Below are positions 35,014-43,337 of a stretch of DNA of 64,000 nucleotides, in pieces. Source of the stretch: Solibacillus ferritrahens (GTDB lineage Bacteria; Bacillota; Bacilli; Bacillales_A; Planococcaceae); contig NZ_JAXCLE010000012.1 of NCBI RefSeq assembly GCF_037027585.1, positions 55,731 through 119,730 on the forward strand. The letters are read 5' to 3'. The position numbers were made by a program, and so were the translations under genes. Position 1 is the stretch's first letter, and each line of letters opens with the position of its first letter. The notes below the pieces were generated by a model. The model worked only from the letters and a program-made list of their open reading frames with translations. It was not told the origin of the DNA and made no database searches.

Positions 35014-35562
35014 ATGTTAAAACAAAGAGATCTTCAAGAAACTGCAGAATTATACGAGTTATTACGTCATCCGTCTGTGTTTCCGTTCGTTCGTCAAAAA
35101 GCAACTTCCGCTGAGGAGTATTTATTTATGACAAAACAATTAATCGAAGAAGAGCAAAATGGCCAAACAATCTCACGCACAATCGTCGATGAATGGGGCG
35201 CTCCAATCGGTACAATTAGCATCTTTGATATTCAGGATGGTGCCGGATTTTTAGGTACTTGGATTGGCAAACCATTTCAAGGAGTAGGCTACAATCAAAA
35301 AGCAAAGCTGGCATTTTTAAATGAGTTGTTTTTTGATTACGATTTCCATACAGTATTTTTACGTGTACGGGAAGAAAATGGCCGATCGCAGGCAGCAGCA
35401 TCAAAATTACCTTATGTAATTGATGCTGAGGATACAAATCCCCTGCTTTTTGAAGAAATCAATCAAGGTCCTACTAAATTCCGTTTATTTAAAATACCAA
35501 AAGACCTGTTCTACTTAACAACTGCTCACACGCAAGAGGAAGCAGAAGAACAAGCAATGTAA
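35014..35562 (+). CDS. GNAT family N-acetyltransferase
   Basis: 182 residues, RimJ/L-like (Acetyltransf_3): a helical start (LLRHPSVFPFVRQKATSAEE), WGAPIGTISIFDI as the central strand, then GTWIGKPFQGVGYNQKAKLA, which holds the acetyl-CoA pyrophosphate loop in the variant form Q-G-V-G-Y-N. FLRVREENGRSQAAASKLP follows. The acceptor is unknown. Strong AAAGGAGG 8 nt before the ATG. Ends at a terminator shared with the convergent murG. Confidence 0.88.
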   Translation: MLKQRDLQETAELYELLRHPSVFPFVRQKATSAEEYLFMTKQLIEEEQNGQTISRTIVDEWGAPIGTISIFDIQDGAGFLGTWIGKPFQGVGYNQKAKLAFLNELFFDYDFHTVFLRVREENGRSQAAASKLPYVIDAEDTNPLLFEEINQGPTKFRLFKIPKDLFYLTTAHTQEEAEEQAM

Positions 35563-35591
35563 AGCAATTCTTTACACTAACCTATAAACAT

Positions 35592-35635
35592 AAAGCGAAA
35601 GGCATTCTCCACATTGTTGGGACGCCTCTCGCTTT
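35592..35635. terminator. Bidirectional terminator between the GNAT gene and murG
   Basis: AAAGCGAaAGGC / GCCTcTCGCTTT stem with TTATTTTT on the plus side. Its right arm abuts the murG stop codon. Confidence 0.75.
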
Positions 35636-36712
35636 TTATTTTTCGTATTGTGTAATTAATCCGACCATTTCCTTCGGTGTTTTAGGATGTTCAACCTCAG
35701 CCATATGGTCAATCATTTCATCTGCCATTGCAGAAAGGTGATTGATGGCTTGTAAAAACGATTCTTTTGTCAATTTCTCTTCATCTAATACTTGTGCGAA
35801 ACCCTGTTTTTTAAACAGATTTGCATTTAATATTTGATCCCCACGACTTTTTGCAGCTGATAGAGGAATAAGAAGCATCGGCTTATGCAATGTTAAAAAT
35901 TCGAATATTGAATTAGAGCCTGCTCTCGATACGACATAATCTGTTGCATATAACAAGTCCGGCAATTCATTCGTCACATATTCAAATTGGCAATAGCCCT
36001 CCAGATTATCAAATGACGTATCCTTATTCCCCTTGCCACAAAGGTGAATGATTTGATAATTTTCGAGCAATGTCGGCAAGTTGCTTCGAAGCGCATCATT
36101 TATTACGACAGAACCTAAGCTGCCCCCCATAACAAGAAGTACCTTTTTATCCGAAGTAAAATTGCATAAGGCTAAACCACGTTCGCGGTTACCTTCAAAA
36201 AGTTGTTGGCGGATAATCGAGCCGGTACATGTCGCTTTATCGCTCGGTAAATGTTTCATAGTCTCTTTAAATACGGTAAAAATATGAGATGCGAATGGCA
36301 ATGAAATTTTATTTGCCAAACCTGGTGTAACGTCAGATTCGTGTACAACGACCGGAATATTCGCCAGTTTTGCTGCTATGACTACCGGAACCGACACAAA
36401 ACCACCTTTTGAGAAGATTACAGTCGGTTTTACTCGCTTAATAATAGTAAAAGCCTGTGTGACCCCTACCAACACTTTGAACGGATCTGTAAAGTTCTGC
36501 ATTGAAAAGTAACGGCGTAGCTTCCCACTTGCAATACTGTGATAAGGCAATGTTGGAAATGCATTTCCTATAAGTTCTTTTTCTATACCTGCCTGCGAAC
36601 CAATATAATGTACTTTATATCCTGCTTCTAATAATGATGGAATGATTGCCTCATTTAATGATACGTGACCGGCTGTTCCCCCACCTGTTAAAATAATTGA
36701 TTTTTCGTTCAT
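35636..36712 (-). CDS. murG: UDP-GlcNAc:undecaprenyl-PP-MurNAc-pentapeptide transferase MurG, stand-alone copy
   Basis: 358 residues, GT28 family. Substrate-binding loop ILTGGGTAGHVSLNEAI, GGFVSVPVVIAAKLANIPVV, HESDVTPGLANKIS, LLVMGGSLGSVVINDAL, and C-terminal VVSRAGSNSIFEFLTLHKPM with the UDP-binding residues. The normal bacterial murG lies in the dcw cluster; this one is between a GNAT gene and a CAP protein, so it is probably the second murG seen in several Bacillales. Activity looks intact. AGGAG 8 nt before the ATG. Membrane-associated by family knowledge. Confidence 0.92.
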   Translation of the reverse strand: MNEKSIILTGGGTAGHVSLNEAIIPSLLEAGYKVHYIGSQAGIEKELIGNAFPTLPYHSIASGKLRRYFSMQNFTDPFKVLVGVTQAFTIIKRVKPTVIFSKGGFVSVPVVIAAKLANIPVVVHESDVTPGLANKISLPFASHIFTVFKETMKHLPSDKATCTGSIIRQQLFEGNRERGLALCNFTSDKKVLLVMGGSLGSVVINDALRSNLPTLLENYQIIHLCGKGNKDTSFDNLEGYCQFEYVTNELPDLLYATDYVVSRAGSNSIFEFLTLHKPMLLIPLSAAKSRGDQILNANLFKKQGFAQVLDEEKLTKESFLQAINHLSAMADEMIDHMAEVEHPKTPKEMVGLITQYEK

Positions 36713-37158
36713 AATTTTCTCCTAACAAAGCAAATGTCATTTTTTATATTTTATGCATCAAGACATTTCAACATGCTTCGATAAATATCATATTATTTAG
36801 TCTGCCATTTAATTTACGTTAATTTTTTCTTAAAATAGTTTTTTTATACGTATTCTCAACGTATATTCATATATCCCTTTAATTATCATTATTCTCGAAA
36901 AGTATTTTTTGGGAATTCACCACAACTTATATAACGATTTTGCACCGCTTTATTTTAAAGCAAATATAAGTATACCGTTAATTGTAGCACAATTGAAGCC
37001 TATATAAAATATTTGCGTTAATGTTAAACATATATCACCCTAATTCAGTATGTATAATTTAAAATAATTATTATTCACATAAACTATTATTACGATGCCA
37101 GCGTTACTAAAAATCCATTTTGGTTTCTTGGAACTTATACATGTTATAAGAACAAAAA
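36713..37158. other. AT-rich gap upstream of murG
   Basis: 446 nt with many runs of A and T and no convincing gene or RNA. It should include the murG promoter. Confidence 0.5.
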
Positions 37159-37187
37159 AGTACATCACTTTATATAAGTGATGTACT
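37159..37187 (-). terminator. Terminator of the CAP-domain gene
   Basis: Perfect 12-bp stem AGTACATCACTT/AAGTGATGTACT with a 5-nt loop and TTTTTTG on the minus strand. Confidence 0.85.
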
Positions 37188-37213
37188 AATAATTCAAGAT
37201 ATATTTATTGTGT

Positions 37214-37918
37214 TTACTTTTTAATAAACTGCTGTGTCCAAATGTGGCCATCTTTAACATAGCCTACACCAATATGCGTGAAATTTTTATCTAGAATATT
37301 TGCACGATGTCCTGCTGAGTTCATCCAAGCTTCTACAACTTGCTCTGGTGATTTTTGACCTTTTGCGATATTTTCACCTGCAGCTTTGTACGAAATATTC
37401 AATGCTTTTAAACGATCAAATGGGCTGCCAAATGTCGGTGAAGTATGAGAGAAATAGTTATTGTTTTTCATGTCCTGTGATTTCTCGCGAGCTGCTGCCA
37501 TTAATGGTCTGTCTATTTGTAAAGCATTTAAACCATTTTTAGTACGCTCTACATTTGTTAATTCTACTACTTTCTCTTCAAATGCCGATACTTGATTAGT
37601 TGTAGTATTCGTTGTTGCTGTTGTTGCTTGTTCTGCTTTTGACGGCGTTACATTAGTAGAAGGAACATTTGACGTTTGCTCTTTCTTTACTTCTTTAACA
37701 GATGTATTTTTAACTGTATTTGATGATACCTCTTGTTTTTGAGGTGTCTTTTTTTGAGAGTTATATTTTTGATTCAGCTTCAATTTATATTCTGCTGCTG
37801 ATTGATAGTAGTTGATTCCTGTAGTTGTTTTGCCCCCTTCGTTTGCGTTAGCATTCGCAACGGGTGCTTGTGTTGCAAAAAGTATTACTGCACAAAATGG
37901 TAATATTAATTTTTTCAT
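37214..37918 (-). CDS. Secreted CAP/SCP domain protein (YkwD-like)
   Basis: 234 residues from the ATG with AAAGGAGG upstream; the 9 codons before it are leader. Signal peptide MKKLILPFCAVILFATQAPV then a cut after ANA. A low-complexity Thr/Lys/Asn-rich linker (about 30-115, with EQATTATTNTTTNQ) is followed by the CAP domain (about 118-234): VVELTNVERTKNGLNALQ, MKNNNYFSHTSPTFGSPFDR, AGENIAKGQKSPEQVVEAWM, NSAGHRANILDKNFTHIGVG. The metal/active-site His and Glu positions are present. Family role at the cell surface is unknown; related proteins are spore- or wall-linked. Confidence 0.93.
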   Translation of the reverse strand: MKKLILPFCAVILFATQAPVANANANEGGKTTTGINYYQSAAEYKLKLNQKYNSQKKTPQKQEVSSNTVKNTSVKEVKKEQTSNVPSTNVTPSKAEQATTATTNTTTNQVSAFEEKVVELTNVERTKNGLNALQIDRPLMAAAREKSQDMKNNNYFSHTSPTFGSPFDRLKALNISYKAAGENIAKGQKSPEQVVEAWMNSAGHRANILDKNFTHIGVGYVKDGHIWTQQFIKK

Positions 37919-37971
37919 TTTGTACGCCTCCTTTCGTAATCCCATCGTAAATGAAAAATTTATAAAAAAAT

Positions 37972-38014
37972 GGCCTATAAATTGGTAAGTTGTCCATCTA
38001 CCAATTTATAAGCC
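37972..38014 (-). terminator. Terminator of the CobW gene
   Basis: GGCTTATAAATTGGTA / TACCAATTTATAGGCC stem followed by TTTTTTTATA on the minus strand. Confidence 0.8.
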
Positions 38015-38096
38015 TTATAATCTTAAATCTCACTTCATTTTTCCTGTAAATTTATCCAATTCCCTCAAACATTGCATTTGAAAAGGTATTGACGAG

Positions 38097-38996
38097 TTAT
38101 TGTCCAATAATTTCCACGTCTTTTATATTCTCTCCGATTATTACGAGGCTTGGTGCCATCTTCACGTATTCCGGCAGCCATTGCACCATACCGTACGCAT
38201 ATTGAAACAGCATCGGGTTTTTAATCCCTTCAATCGGTACATACCCCTTCATGCGGTAAACCGTTTCCGGCAATTCCCGAATCCAATCTTCAAACTGTTC
38301 CTGAGTGAAACTACTATCAAAATGTACTAATCTAGAGCCTAAATTGAAGCTTTCACCGATGCGTGCCGATACTATGTCATCCTTTGAAACACGGGCTGTC
38401 GATTGCATATTTTGCAATAAGTTAAGTGGAACACGACCATTCGTTGTTTGTAAGATGAACGCTTTAGAATTAAAACCTTGCAGCTCATATACAACTTGAG
38501 CTTGTTCAGAATCTGTCAGTAAATCTGTTTTATTCGCTAATATTAAGTGTGCATGGCGAATTTGCTCCATAAACAACGAGCGCACTTGTGGAGTTAAGAC
38601 AGAGCGATCTAACCATAATCGGCTATCAGCAACTGTAACAATTCCTTTTATATTCAACTGTTCTGCAAATAATGGTGAATATACGGCATCAAGTGCTTCT
38701 ACAGGATGCGCAGCGCCTGTTGTTTCAATAATTAACACATCAAATTGTTGATCATGTAAAAGCGATTGAATTTGCGCCTCGGTCTTTTCTGCACCACTAC
38801 AGCAAATGCAGCCTTCTAGCATTTCCTTTAATGGGACATCGGATTCTACGGCTTGTGAGTCAAAAGGCAACTTGCCCAACTCATTCATAATTACGGCTGG
38901 TTTTAATCCGGCTTCCTTCAATTGACGGATTACATCTGTTAACATGGAAGTTTTGCCACTGCCTAAAAAGCCACTAAATAAATAAACATCTTTCAT
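38097..38996 (-). CDS. CobW/P47K family GTP-binding metallochaperone
   Basis: 299 residues. G1 loop FSGFLGSGKTSMLTDVIRQL, metal-binding GCICCSGAEKTE (CxCC motif), Walker B LIIETTGAAHP, and the NKTD guanine motif in LILANKTDLLTDSEQ. A C-terminal CobW_C domain (about 210-299) is present. COG0523 proteins deliver zinc, cobalt or iron to enzymes in a GTP-driven way. Family membership is clear, the client metal is not. No Zur-type operator is visible upstream. It follows the Ctp protease gene by 69 nt in the same direction. Confidence 0.92.
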   Translation of the reverse strand: MKDVYLFSGFLGSGKTSMLTDVIRQLKEAGLKPAVIMNELGKLPFDSQAVESDVPLKEMLEGCICCSGAEKTEAQIQSLLHDQQFDVLIIETTGAAHPVEALDAVYSPLFAEQLNIKGIVTVADSRLWLDRSVLTPQVRSLFMEQIRHAHLILANKTDLLTDSEQAQVVYELQGFNSKAFILQTTNGRVPLNLLQNMQSTARVSKDDIVSARIGESFNLGSRLVHFDSSFTQEQFEDWIRELPETVYRMKGYVPIEGIKNPMLFQYAYGMVQWLPEYVKMAPSLVIIGENIKDVEIIGQ

Positions 38997-39015
38997 ATTT
39001 TCACTTCCTATAGTA

Positions 39016-39057
39016 ATGGGCTAGCAATAAAGTGAGTTCCACTTTTTACTAGCCCAT
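39016..39057 (-). terminator. Hairpin between ctp and the CobW gene
   Basis: ATGGGCTAG (39016-39024) pairs with CTAGCCCAT (39049-39057), with an inner GTG/CAC pairing. No T-run on the minus strand, so termination would be weak; it may be an mRNA 3' stabiliser. Confidence 0.45.
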
Positions 39058-39065
39058 CTTTTGTA

Positions 39066-40568
39066 TTAGTCTGTTGTTGCTTCAGGCGTTACACCTAAAA
39101 GTTCTTTCGCTTTTAAAATTTGCGGATCTTCAGTTTTCAGCTTTTCACTAATGGCATCCATTAATGCATAAGTTGTATCCCCAGTTAAGATCCCCGTAAT
39201 TTCAAGCTCATTTTCTTCCTGATACGCTTTTAATGCCGCTTCAGTCGTTTCATCAAACACAGTGTTCACTTCGCCTGGGTCATAACCCAATACTTCTAGA
39301 ATACGTTTTGCTGTTTCTACCACTACATGCTCAGTACCTAATTCATAAGTTTGATTTGGGTCAATATATGGCAGTGACGCATAATCTGGATAATCCACTT
39401 TCACATCAGGAGAGATACCTTTTTCATTAATCCAGTTTCCATCCGGTGTCAGCCATTTACCCGTTGTGAATTTTAAGTTAGCGCCATCTTCCATGTAGAT
39501 AACTTCTTGCATTGTCCCTTTACCGAATGATTTTAAGCCGATGATTTTAGCATTTGCCGATTCTTTTAATGCTCCTGCCAAAATTTCTGAGGCCGAGGCA
39601 CTTCCTTCATCGATTAAAACAGTTACAGGCAGCTTATATTTAGAGCGATTATCGGCCATCACAATTTGAGGCTCTAAATTGCGCTCTTGGATTTGTACGA
39701 TTGTTTTGCCTTGCTCAACGAATAAGTTTGAAATGTCGATAGCTGCTTTTAAATACCCACCAGGATTTTGGCGAACATCTAAAACGATTCCCTTCATTCC
39801 TTCTTTTTCAAATTCAATCAATAGTTTTTCAAGCTCTATAGCAGTGTTTTCACTAAATGACGTAATTTGAAGGTGAGCAATCCCTGATTCATCCAAATCA
39901 CCATATACGGTTTCCACAGGAATATCATCACGTACCAGCGTCAGGTCAAAGCTATCCGCTTCTCCACGTTGAATTGTTAATGTCACCTCTGTGCCTTTTT
40001 CTCCACGAATCAGGAGTACAGCTTCAGTGGAGCTCATTCCTTTTACACTTTTGCCGTCAACTGCAAGCACCATATCTTTTGGTTGCAAACCTGCTTTTTC
40101 AGCCGGTGTATTTTTAATTGGAGAGACAATCATAATATAGCCATTTCTCTCTTGAATTTCTGCACCAATACCTTGGAAGCTTGAAGAAAGGTTTTCGTTA
40201 AACGAGCTAGCCTCTTCTTTATTCATGTAATCTGAATAAGGGTCACCCAATGCATCAAACATTCCGTTTATTGCACCATATACTACTTCTTCTTCATTTA
40301 CGTCTTCAAAATATTTTTGTTGAAGAGCATCATATGCATCATATAACTTTTTGAATTCTGGACGTTCCTCAGTCTTCACTTCCACAACCTTTTGCTCACC
40401 GAACGTTAATGCAAAGATAGTTAAACCAGCAGTACATATAATTGTTAGGAAAATGAGCATAATGAAAGCAAATGGTTTCATACGTAAATATTTACCAGCA
40501 GGCTTTTCAGATTTGACTTGCTGCTCACTTTGTTCTGTTTGTTCTTCATCTCTTTTTTGTTCATCCAT
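39066..40568 (-). CDS. C-terminal processing protease, S41 family (CtpA/CtpB-like)
   Basis: 500 residues. A charged cytoplasmic N-terminus (about 1-30) precedes one membrane helix (FAFIMLIFLTIICTAGLTIF). PDZ domain (about 115-195) with NTPAEKAGLQPKDMVLAVDG. The S41 protease (about 200-395) has the catalytic Ser in DEGSASASEILAGALKESAN and the Lys in GLKSFGKGTMQEV. A C-terminal peptidoglycan-binding domain (about 420-475) shows GYDPGEVNTVFDETTEAALK. It acts outside the membrane, trimming secreted or membrane proteins. In B. subtilis CtpB takes part in sporulation signalling. Confidence 0.95.
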   Translation of the reverse strand: MDEQKRDEEQTEQSEQQVKSEKPAGKYLRMKPFAFIMLIFLTIICTAGLTIFALTFGEQKVVEVKTEERPEFKKLYDAYDALQQKYFEDVNEEEVVYGAINGMFDALGDPYSDYMNKEEASSFNENLSSSFQGIGAEIQERNGYIMIVSPIKNTPAEKAGLQPKDMVLAVDGKSVKGMSSTEAVLLIRGEKGTEVTLTIQRGEADSFDLTLVRDDIPVETVYGDLDESGIAHLQITSFSENTAIELEKLLIEFEKEGMKGIVLDVRQNPGGYLKAAIDISNLFVEQGKTIVQIQERNLEPQIVMADNRSKYKLPVTVLIDEGSASASEILAGALKESANAKIIGLKSFGKGTMQEVIYMEDGANLKFTTGKWLTPDGNWINEKGISPDVKVDYPDYASLPYIDPNQTYELGTEHVVVETAKRILEVLGYDPGEVNTVFDETTEAALKAYQEENELEITGILTGDTTYALMDAISEKLKTEDPQILKAKELLGVTPEATTD

Positions 40569-40696
40569 TTCAATTTCACCACTCTCATTTTTACACTGAC
40601 TGATGTCACACTATATCAATAATATCAGTTTAGAGGCGACTAGAAAAGGACAGACGATAATTTTTTTATTTTGTTTCCTATATAATATAAAAAAAA

Positions 40697-40727
40697 CAGT
40701 GGGTAACGCGAAAATGCGCTTCCACTG
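40697..40727 (-). terminator. Terminator of the DUF6612-like lipoprotein gene
   Basis: CAGTGG...CGC/GCG...CCACTG stem followed by TTTTTTTTATATT on the minus strand. Confidence 0.8.
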
Positions 40728-40735
40728 CTTGCACT

Positions 40736-41584
40736 TTATTCAGCTATTGTCGCTTCTTTTAATACTTCATCCGGAATTTTGATTGTATCTACCTCATCAA
40801 ACTTCGAGTAAATAACATTAACATCACTTTCGATCGTTGTTTCCTGACCTTCAATATTAGTAATAATCTTTAAGTCTAGATCGATTTCCTTCGTATCAAA
40901 TGTATCTTTTGCAACTACTATATTATACTGGGAATCTTCAAACTTCATGTTCTCTAAAATATCACCTGACATGTCCATGGATTCACCTAAGCTTGCACCC
41001 ATTTGAGATAGAATAAATTGTTTAAACTCATCCCCCTGAATATTTAAGGTTAATAAGTAATTTTCATCATCTTGTTCAAATGTAAACTCATCTATGAATT
41101 GCTGTAATTGTTCTAATTGTTCTGTTGAATTTGCCTGTGCCCCAGCCTGTGCCATGATTTGTTCATATTGTTCATCCGGCAGCTTAATCCATTCATTTGT
41201 TTCGCCATTCAACATGTAAAAGCCATCTTCCTCAGTCATGTACATCTCCATTGGCATTTCGAATTTTTCGCCACCCATATCCATATCAATAGTACCTTTT
41301 GTATACATTGCCATAGGGTTTTGTTCGATGTCCATTGCTAAATTAGATGAACTTGTCAGTTGCATTGTTTCGCTGTCCATCGTTAAATTCGTTACTTGGT
41401 CCATCGTTGTTTCAGCATGGACACTTTTTAAATTTTGCTGGCGTTCCATTGCTTTTTCATATACTTGCTGCAAAGTTAAGCTTGCTTCATCTTTAGTTCC
41501 TTCTACTGGTTCCGCTGTATCTCCACAACCTGCCACCACTGCAATTGATAGTGTACTCATAGCCAAAAAATATCTCTTTTTCAA
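40736..41584 (-). CDS. Lipoprotein, DUF6612-like
   Basis: 282 residues from a TTG with AAGGGG 9 nt upstream; the ATG three codons earlier touches that ribosome site. Signal peptide with lipobox VVAGCGD. The mature part looks like the LppX/LolA-type half-barrel family: AMERQQNLKSVHAETTMDQV, a Met-rich run of strands (DMDMGGEKFEMPMEMYMTEE), YMLNGETNEWIKLPDEQ, and a final IPDEVLKEA. DUF6612 proteins are surface lipoproteins of unknown role. The high Met content is striking and could quench oxidants, though that is speculative. Confidence 0.8.
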   Translation of the reverse strand: MKKRYFLAMSTLSIAVVAGCGDTAEPVEGTKDEASLTLQQVYEKAMERQQNLKSVHAETTMDQVTNLTMDSETMQLTSSSNLAMDIEQNPMAMYTKGTIDMDMGGEKFEMPMEMYMTEEDGFYMLNGETNEWIKLPDEQYEQIMAQAGAQANSTEQLEQLQQFIDEFTFEQDDENYLLTLNIQGDEFKQFILSQMGASLGESMDMSGDILENMKFEDSQYNIVVAKDTFDTKEIDLDLKIITNIEGQETTIESDVNVIYSKFDEVDTIKIPDEVLKEATIAE

Positions 41585-41753
41585 ATTGTCCATCCCCTTA
41601 AAAAAAATAAACTACTTACATCATTTACCCTTATTTAAACAATTTTAGCGGATATTATGGATATTCGGTACATTTGACCATCATTTAATTATGAGAAATG
41701 TGAAATAAGAACCAATTATGATTGGGTAAATATCAATTAAATGTCATAATTAA

Positions 41754-41783
41754 AGAGTTGGAAATGTCCATCCCCAACTCTCT
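41754..41783 (-). terminator. Terminator of the HEPN-like gene
   Basis: Minus-strand AGAGTTGG/CCAACTCT stem followed by TTAATTAT, 31 nt after the stop. Confidence 0.55.
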
Positions 41784-41814
41784 TTGTGCTGATATCGAAG
41801 CTTAATGCCTTGTT

Positions 41815-42276
41815 TCAAATTTTTATTTCATATTGTTCTTCGATAAACTTATGTAATTCAACATAAGTTGCAAAGGCAACACCTAAAACGATTTCATTTT
41901 CATCGGCCCCTGCTGTTATCGAATGGTTTTCATTATAAATATGAAAATTGATAGGTAATTTTTTTAAGTCTTCATGGATATTATGGGCAGCTTTATTTCT
42001 CCAATGGTTAAGCAGTCTTAAATTTTCATATAATTTTTGTTCGATTAAACCCATCGAATAGACAAAATACAATTTCGTTGAATAATTGGAATCAAGAATA
42101 GGGATATATGTTTCCCCTTTATTCTTTTTCGAGAAATCCTCGACGCCAAAAGCTTTAGCCTTAATTAAACTATTTATCGCATTTTCACAAAAAAGGTGCA
42201 CTGTAACGATGTTTGATAATGGATCACTATTATTCATCAATCTCTGTACAAAAATCTTCCCAACTTCTTTACTCAT
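41815..42276 (-). CDS. HEPN-domain-like protein
   Basis: 153 residues from the ATG with GGGG 7 nt upstream (MSKEVGKIF); the earlier ATG is inside that ribosome site. Mostly helical. The third helix region reads LRLLNHWRNKAAHNIHEDL, which contains R-N-K-A-A-H, the R-x4-6-H catalytic signature of HEPN RNases, and an upstream ENAINSLIKAKAFG helix. Similar helices occur in DUF4145/MAE_28990-type HEPN proteins, which are toxins or structural helpers. No nucleotidyltransferase antitoxin gene adjoins it. Its neighbours are unrelated, so it may be a solitary HEPN protein. Confidence 0.6.
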   Translation of the reverse strand: MSKEVGKIFVQRLMNNSDPLSNIVTVHLFCENAINSLIKAKAFGVEDFSKKNKGETYIPILDSNYSTKLYFVYSMGLIEQKLYENLRLLNHWRNKAAHNIHEDLKKLPINFHIYNENHSITAGADENEIVLGVAFATYVELHKFIEEQYEIKI

Positions 42277-42367
42277 CTTATCACCCCTTTTCATTCATTA
42301 TTTGAAGAAAAGGGGATTTCCATAACATCAATTTCAAAAAAATGCGATAATGTATAAACATAAAAAA

Positions 42368-42394
42368 GGCGCGAAGGATGAAACCTTCTGCGCC
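42368..42394 (-). terminator. Terminator of the UPF0316 gene
   Basis: GGCGCgAAGG/CCTTcTGCGCC stem followed by TTTTTTATG on the minus strand. It lies about 108 nt downstream of the stop. Confidence 0.75.
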
Positions 42395-42501
42395 GAAATC
42401 ATTCGATGGCTAACCGACCATCAATAACTAGTATTGCCAACTATCCTGAATTTATTATTATTTTTTTGCTGAATTTTAGCGATTCAAGACACAATAGAAA
42501 A

Positions 42502-43050
42502 TCAATTTTCTCCTGTCTTCTTTTTTAGTTTAAACTTTTTATTGCGCATTCGGTCGACTAGGAAGCCGCCTCTAAATGATTTAGGTTCATACGAAATAAT
42601 AAATGCTTTCGGTTCAATTGATTCTACAAGATTGAACAGTTCTTTTTCACGATTTCGTTTTGCCAAAATTTCGTATTTAAATCGGTCGCTGTCACGCCCT
42701 TGACTAATATATGTCGTAATAGCAAATCCATTATCTCTTAACATGTCGATCAATTCCTGATTTTTTTCTTGCGTATTAATCGTAACAGAAACATAACCAA
42801 CTGCCAGCTTACCTTCAATCATTGTTCCTAATGGTATCCCAAGTCCAAAACCGAGTGCATAGACAAGCATCGCTATGAAGTTTTGATCACCACTGAAGAT
42901 GATGGATAAAGCAAATACATTAATTAGCACTTCTAAAACCCCAAAAATTGAAGCTAGAAGTCTCATATTTTTTACTAGGAAAATCGTTCGCAATGTCATT
43001 AATGGTACATAAACAAGTTGTATTGCCAAAATTAGAAGTATTTCTTGCAT
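42502..43050 (-). CDS. UPF0316 (DUF2179/DUF5698) membrane protein, YebE-like
   Basis: 182 residues. Three N-terminal membrane segments (IQLVYVPLMTLRTIFLVKNM, then LASIFGVLEVLINVFALSII, and MLVYALGFGLGIPLGTMIEG) precede a cytoplasmic DUF2179 domain (about 85-182) with VSVTINTQEKNQELIDMLRD and PKAFIISYEPKSFRGGFLV. Length and order match B. subtilis YebE. Function unknown; DUF2179 may bind small ligands. Monocistronic. Confidence 0.9.
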   Translation of the reverse strand: MQEILLILAIQLVYVPLMTLRTIFLVKNMRLLASIFGVLEVLINVFALSIIFSGDQNFIAMLVYALGFGLGIPLGTMIEGKLAVGYVSVTINTQEKNQELIDMLRDNGFAITTYISQGRDSDRFKYEILAKRNREKELFNLVESIEPKAFIISYEPKSFRGGFLVDRMRNKKFKLKKKTGEN

Positions 43051-43170
43051 GTTAACGCCTCTTTCAATTAAATATTTTCTATACTTCTACCCCAATATAA
43101 TTTTTATACTCATATAATTTTAATAGCGTAGCAGAAAAAACATAATAAATTGCGTAAAAGATATATGTAA

Positions 43171-43200
43171 CGTTGGTAATCAGTACTTTGATTATCAACG
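43171..43200. other. Stable hairpin upstream of the UPF0316 gene
   Basis: CGTTGgTAATCA / TGATTAtCAACG, a 12-bp stem with one G-T mismatch and a 6-nt loop, in the gap 43051-43337. No T-run follows. May be a leader structure or an operator. Confidence 0.4.
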
Positions 43201-43252
43201 AGACTTACCTAAATTTAATATTATTTATCACTTATGCAATATATTAATAAAA

Positions 43253-43282
43253 GGCAACCTCAGTTTTAATACTGAGATTGCC
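43253..43282 (-). terminator. Terminator of the Imm49-like gene
   Basis: GGCAACCTCAGT/ACTGAGaTTGCC stem with TTTTATT on the minus strand and eight Ts on the plus strand. Confidence 0.75.
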
Positions 43283-43337
43283 TTTTTTTTACAGGAAGGA
43301 TTTAATTGATCAACACATGTGAATCTAAATAATAAGA

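Noticed and set aside
36870..36900. Partial Fur-box-like AT-rich sequence upstream of murG
   Set aside because: Only one half-site matches; expected by chance in such AT-rich DNA.
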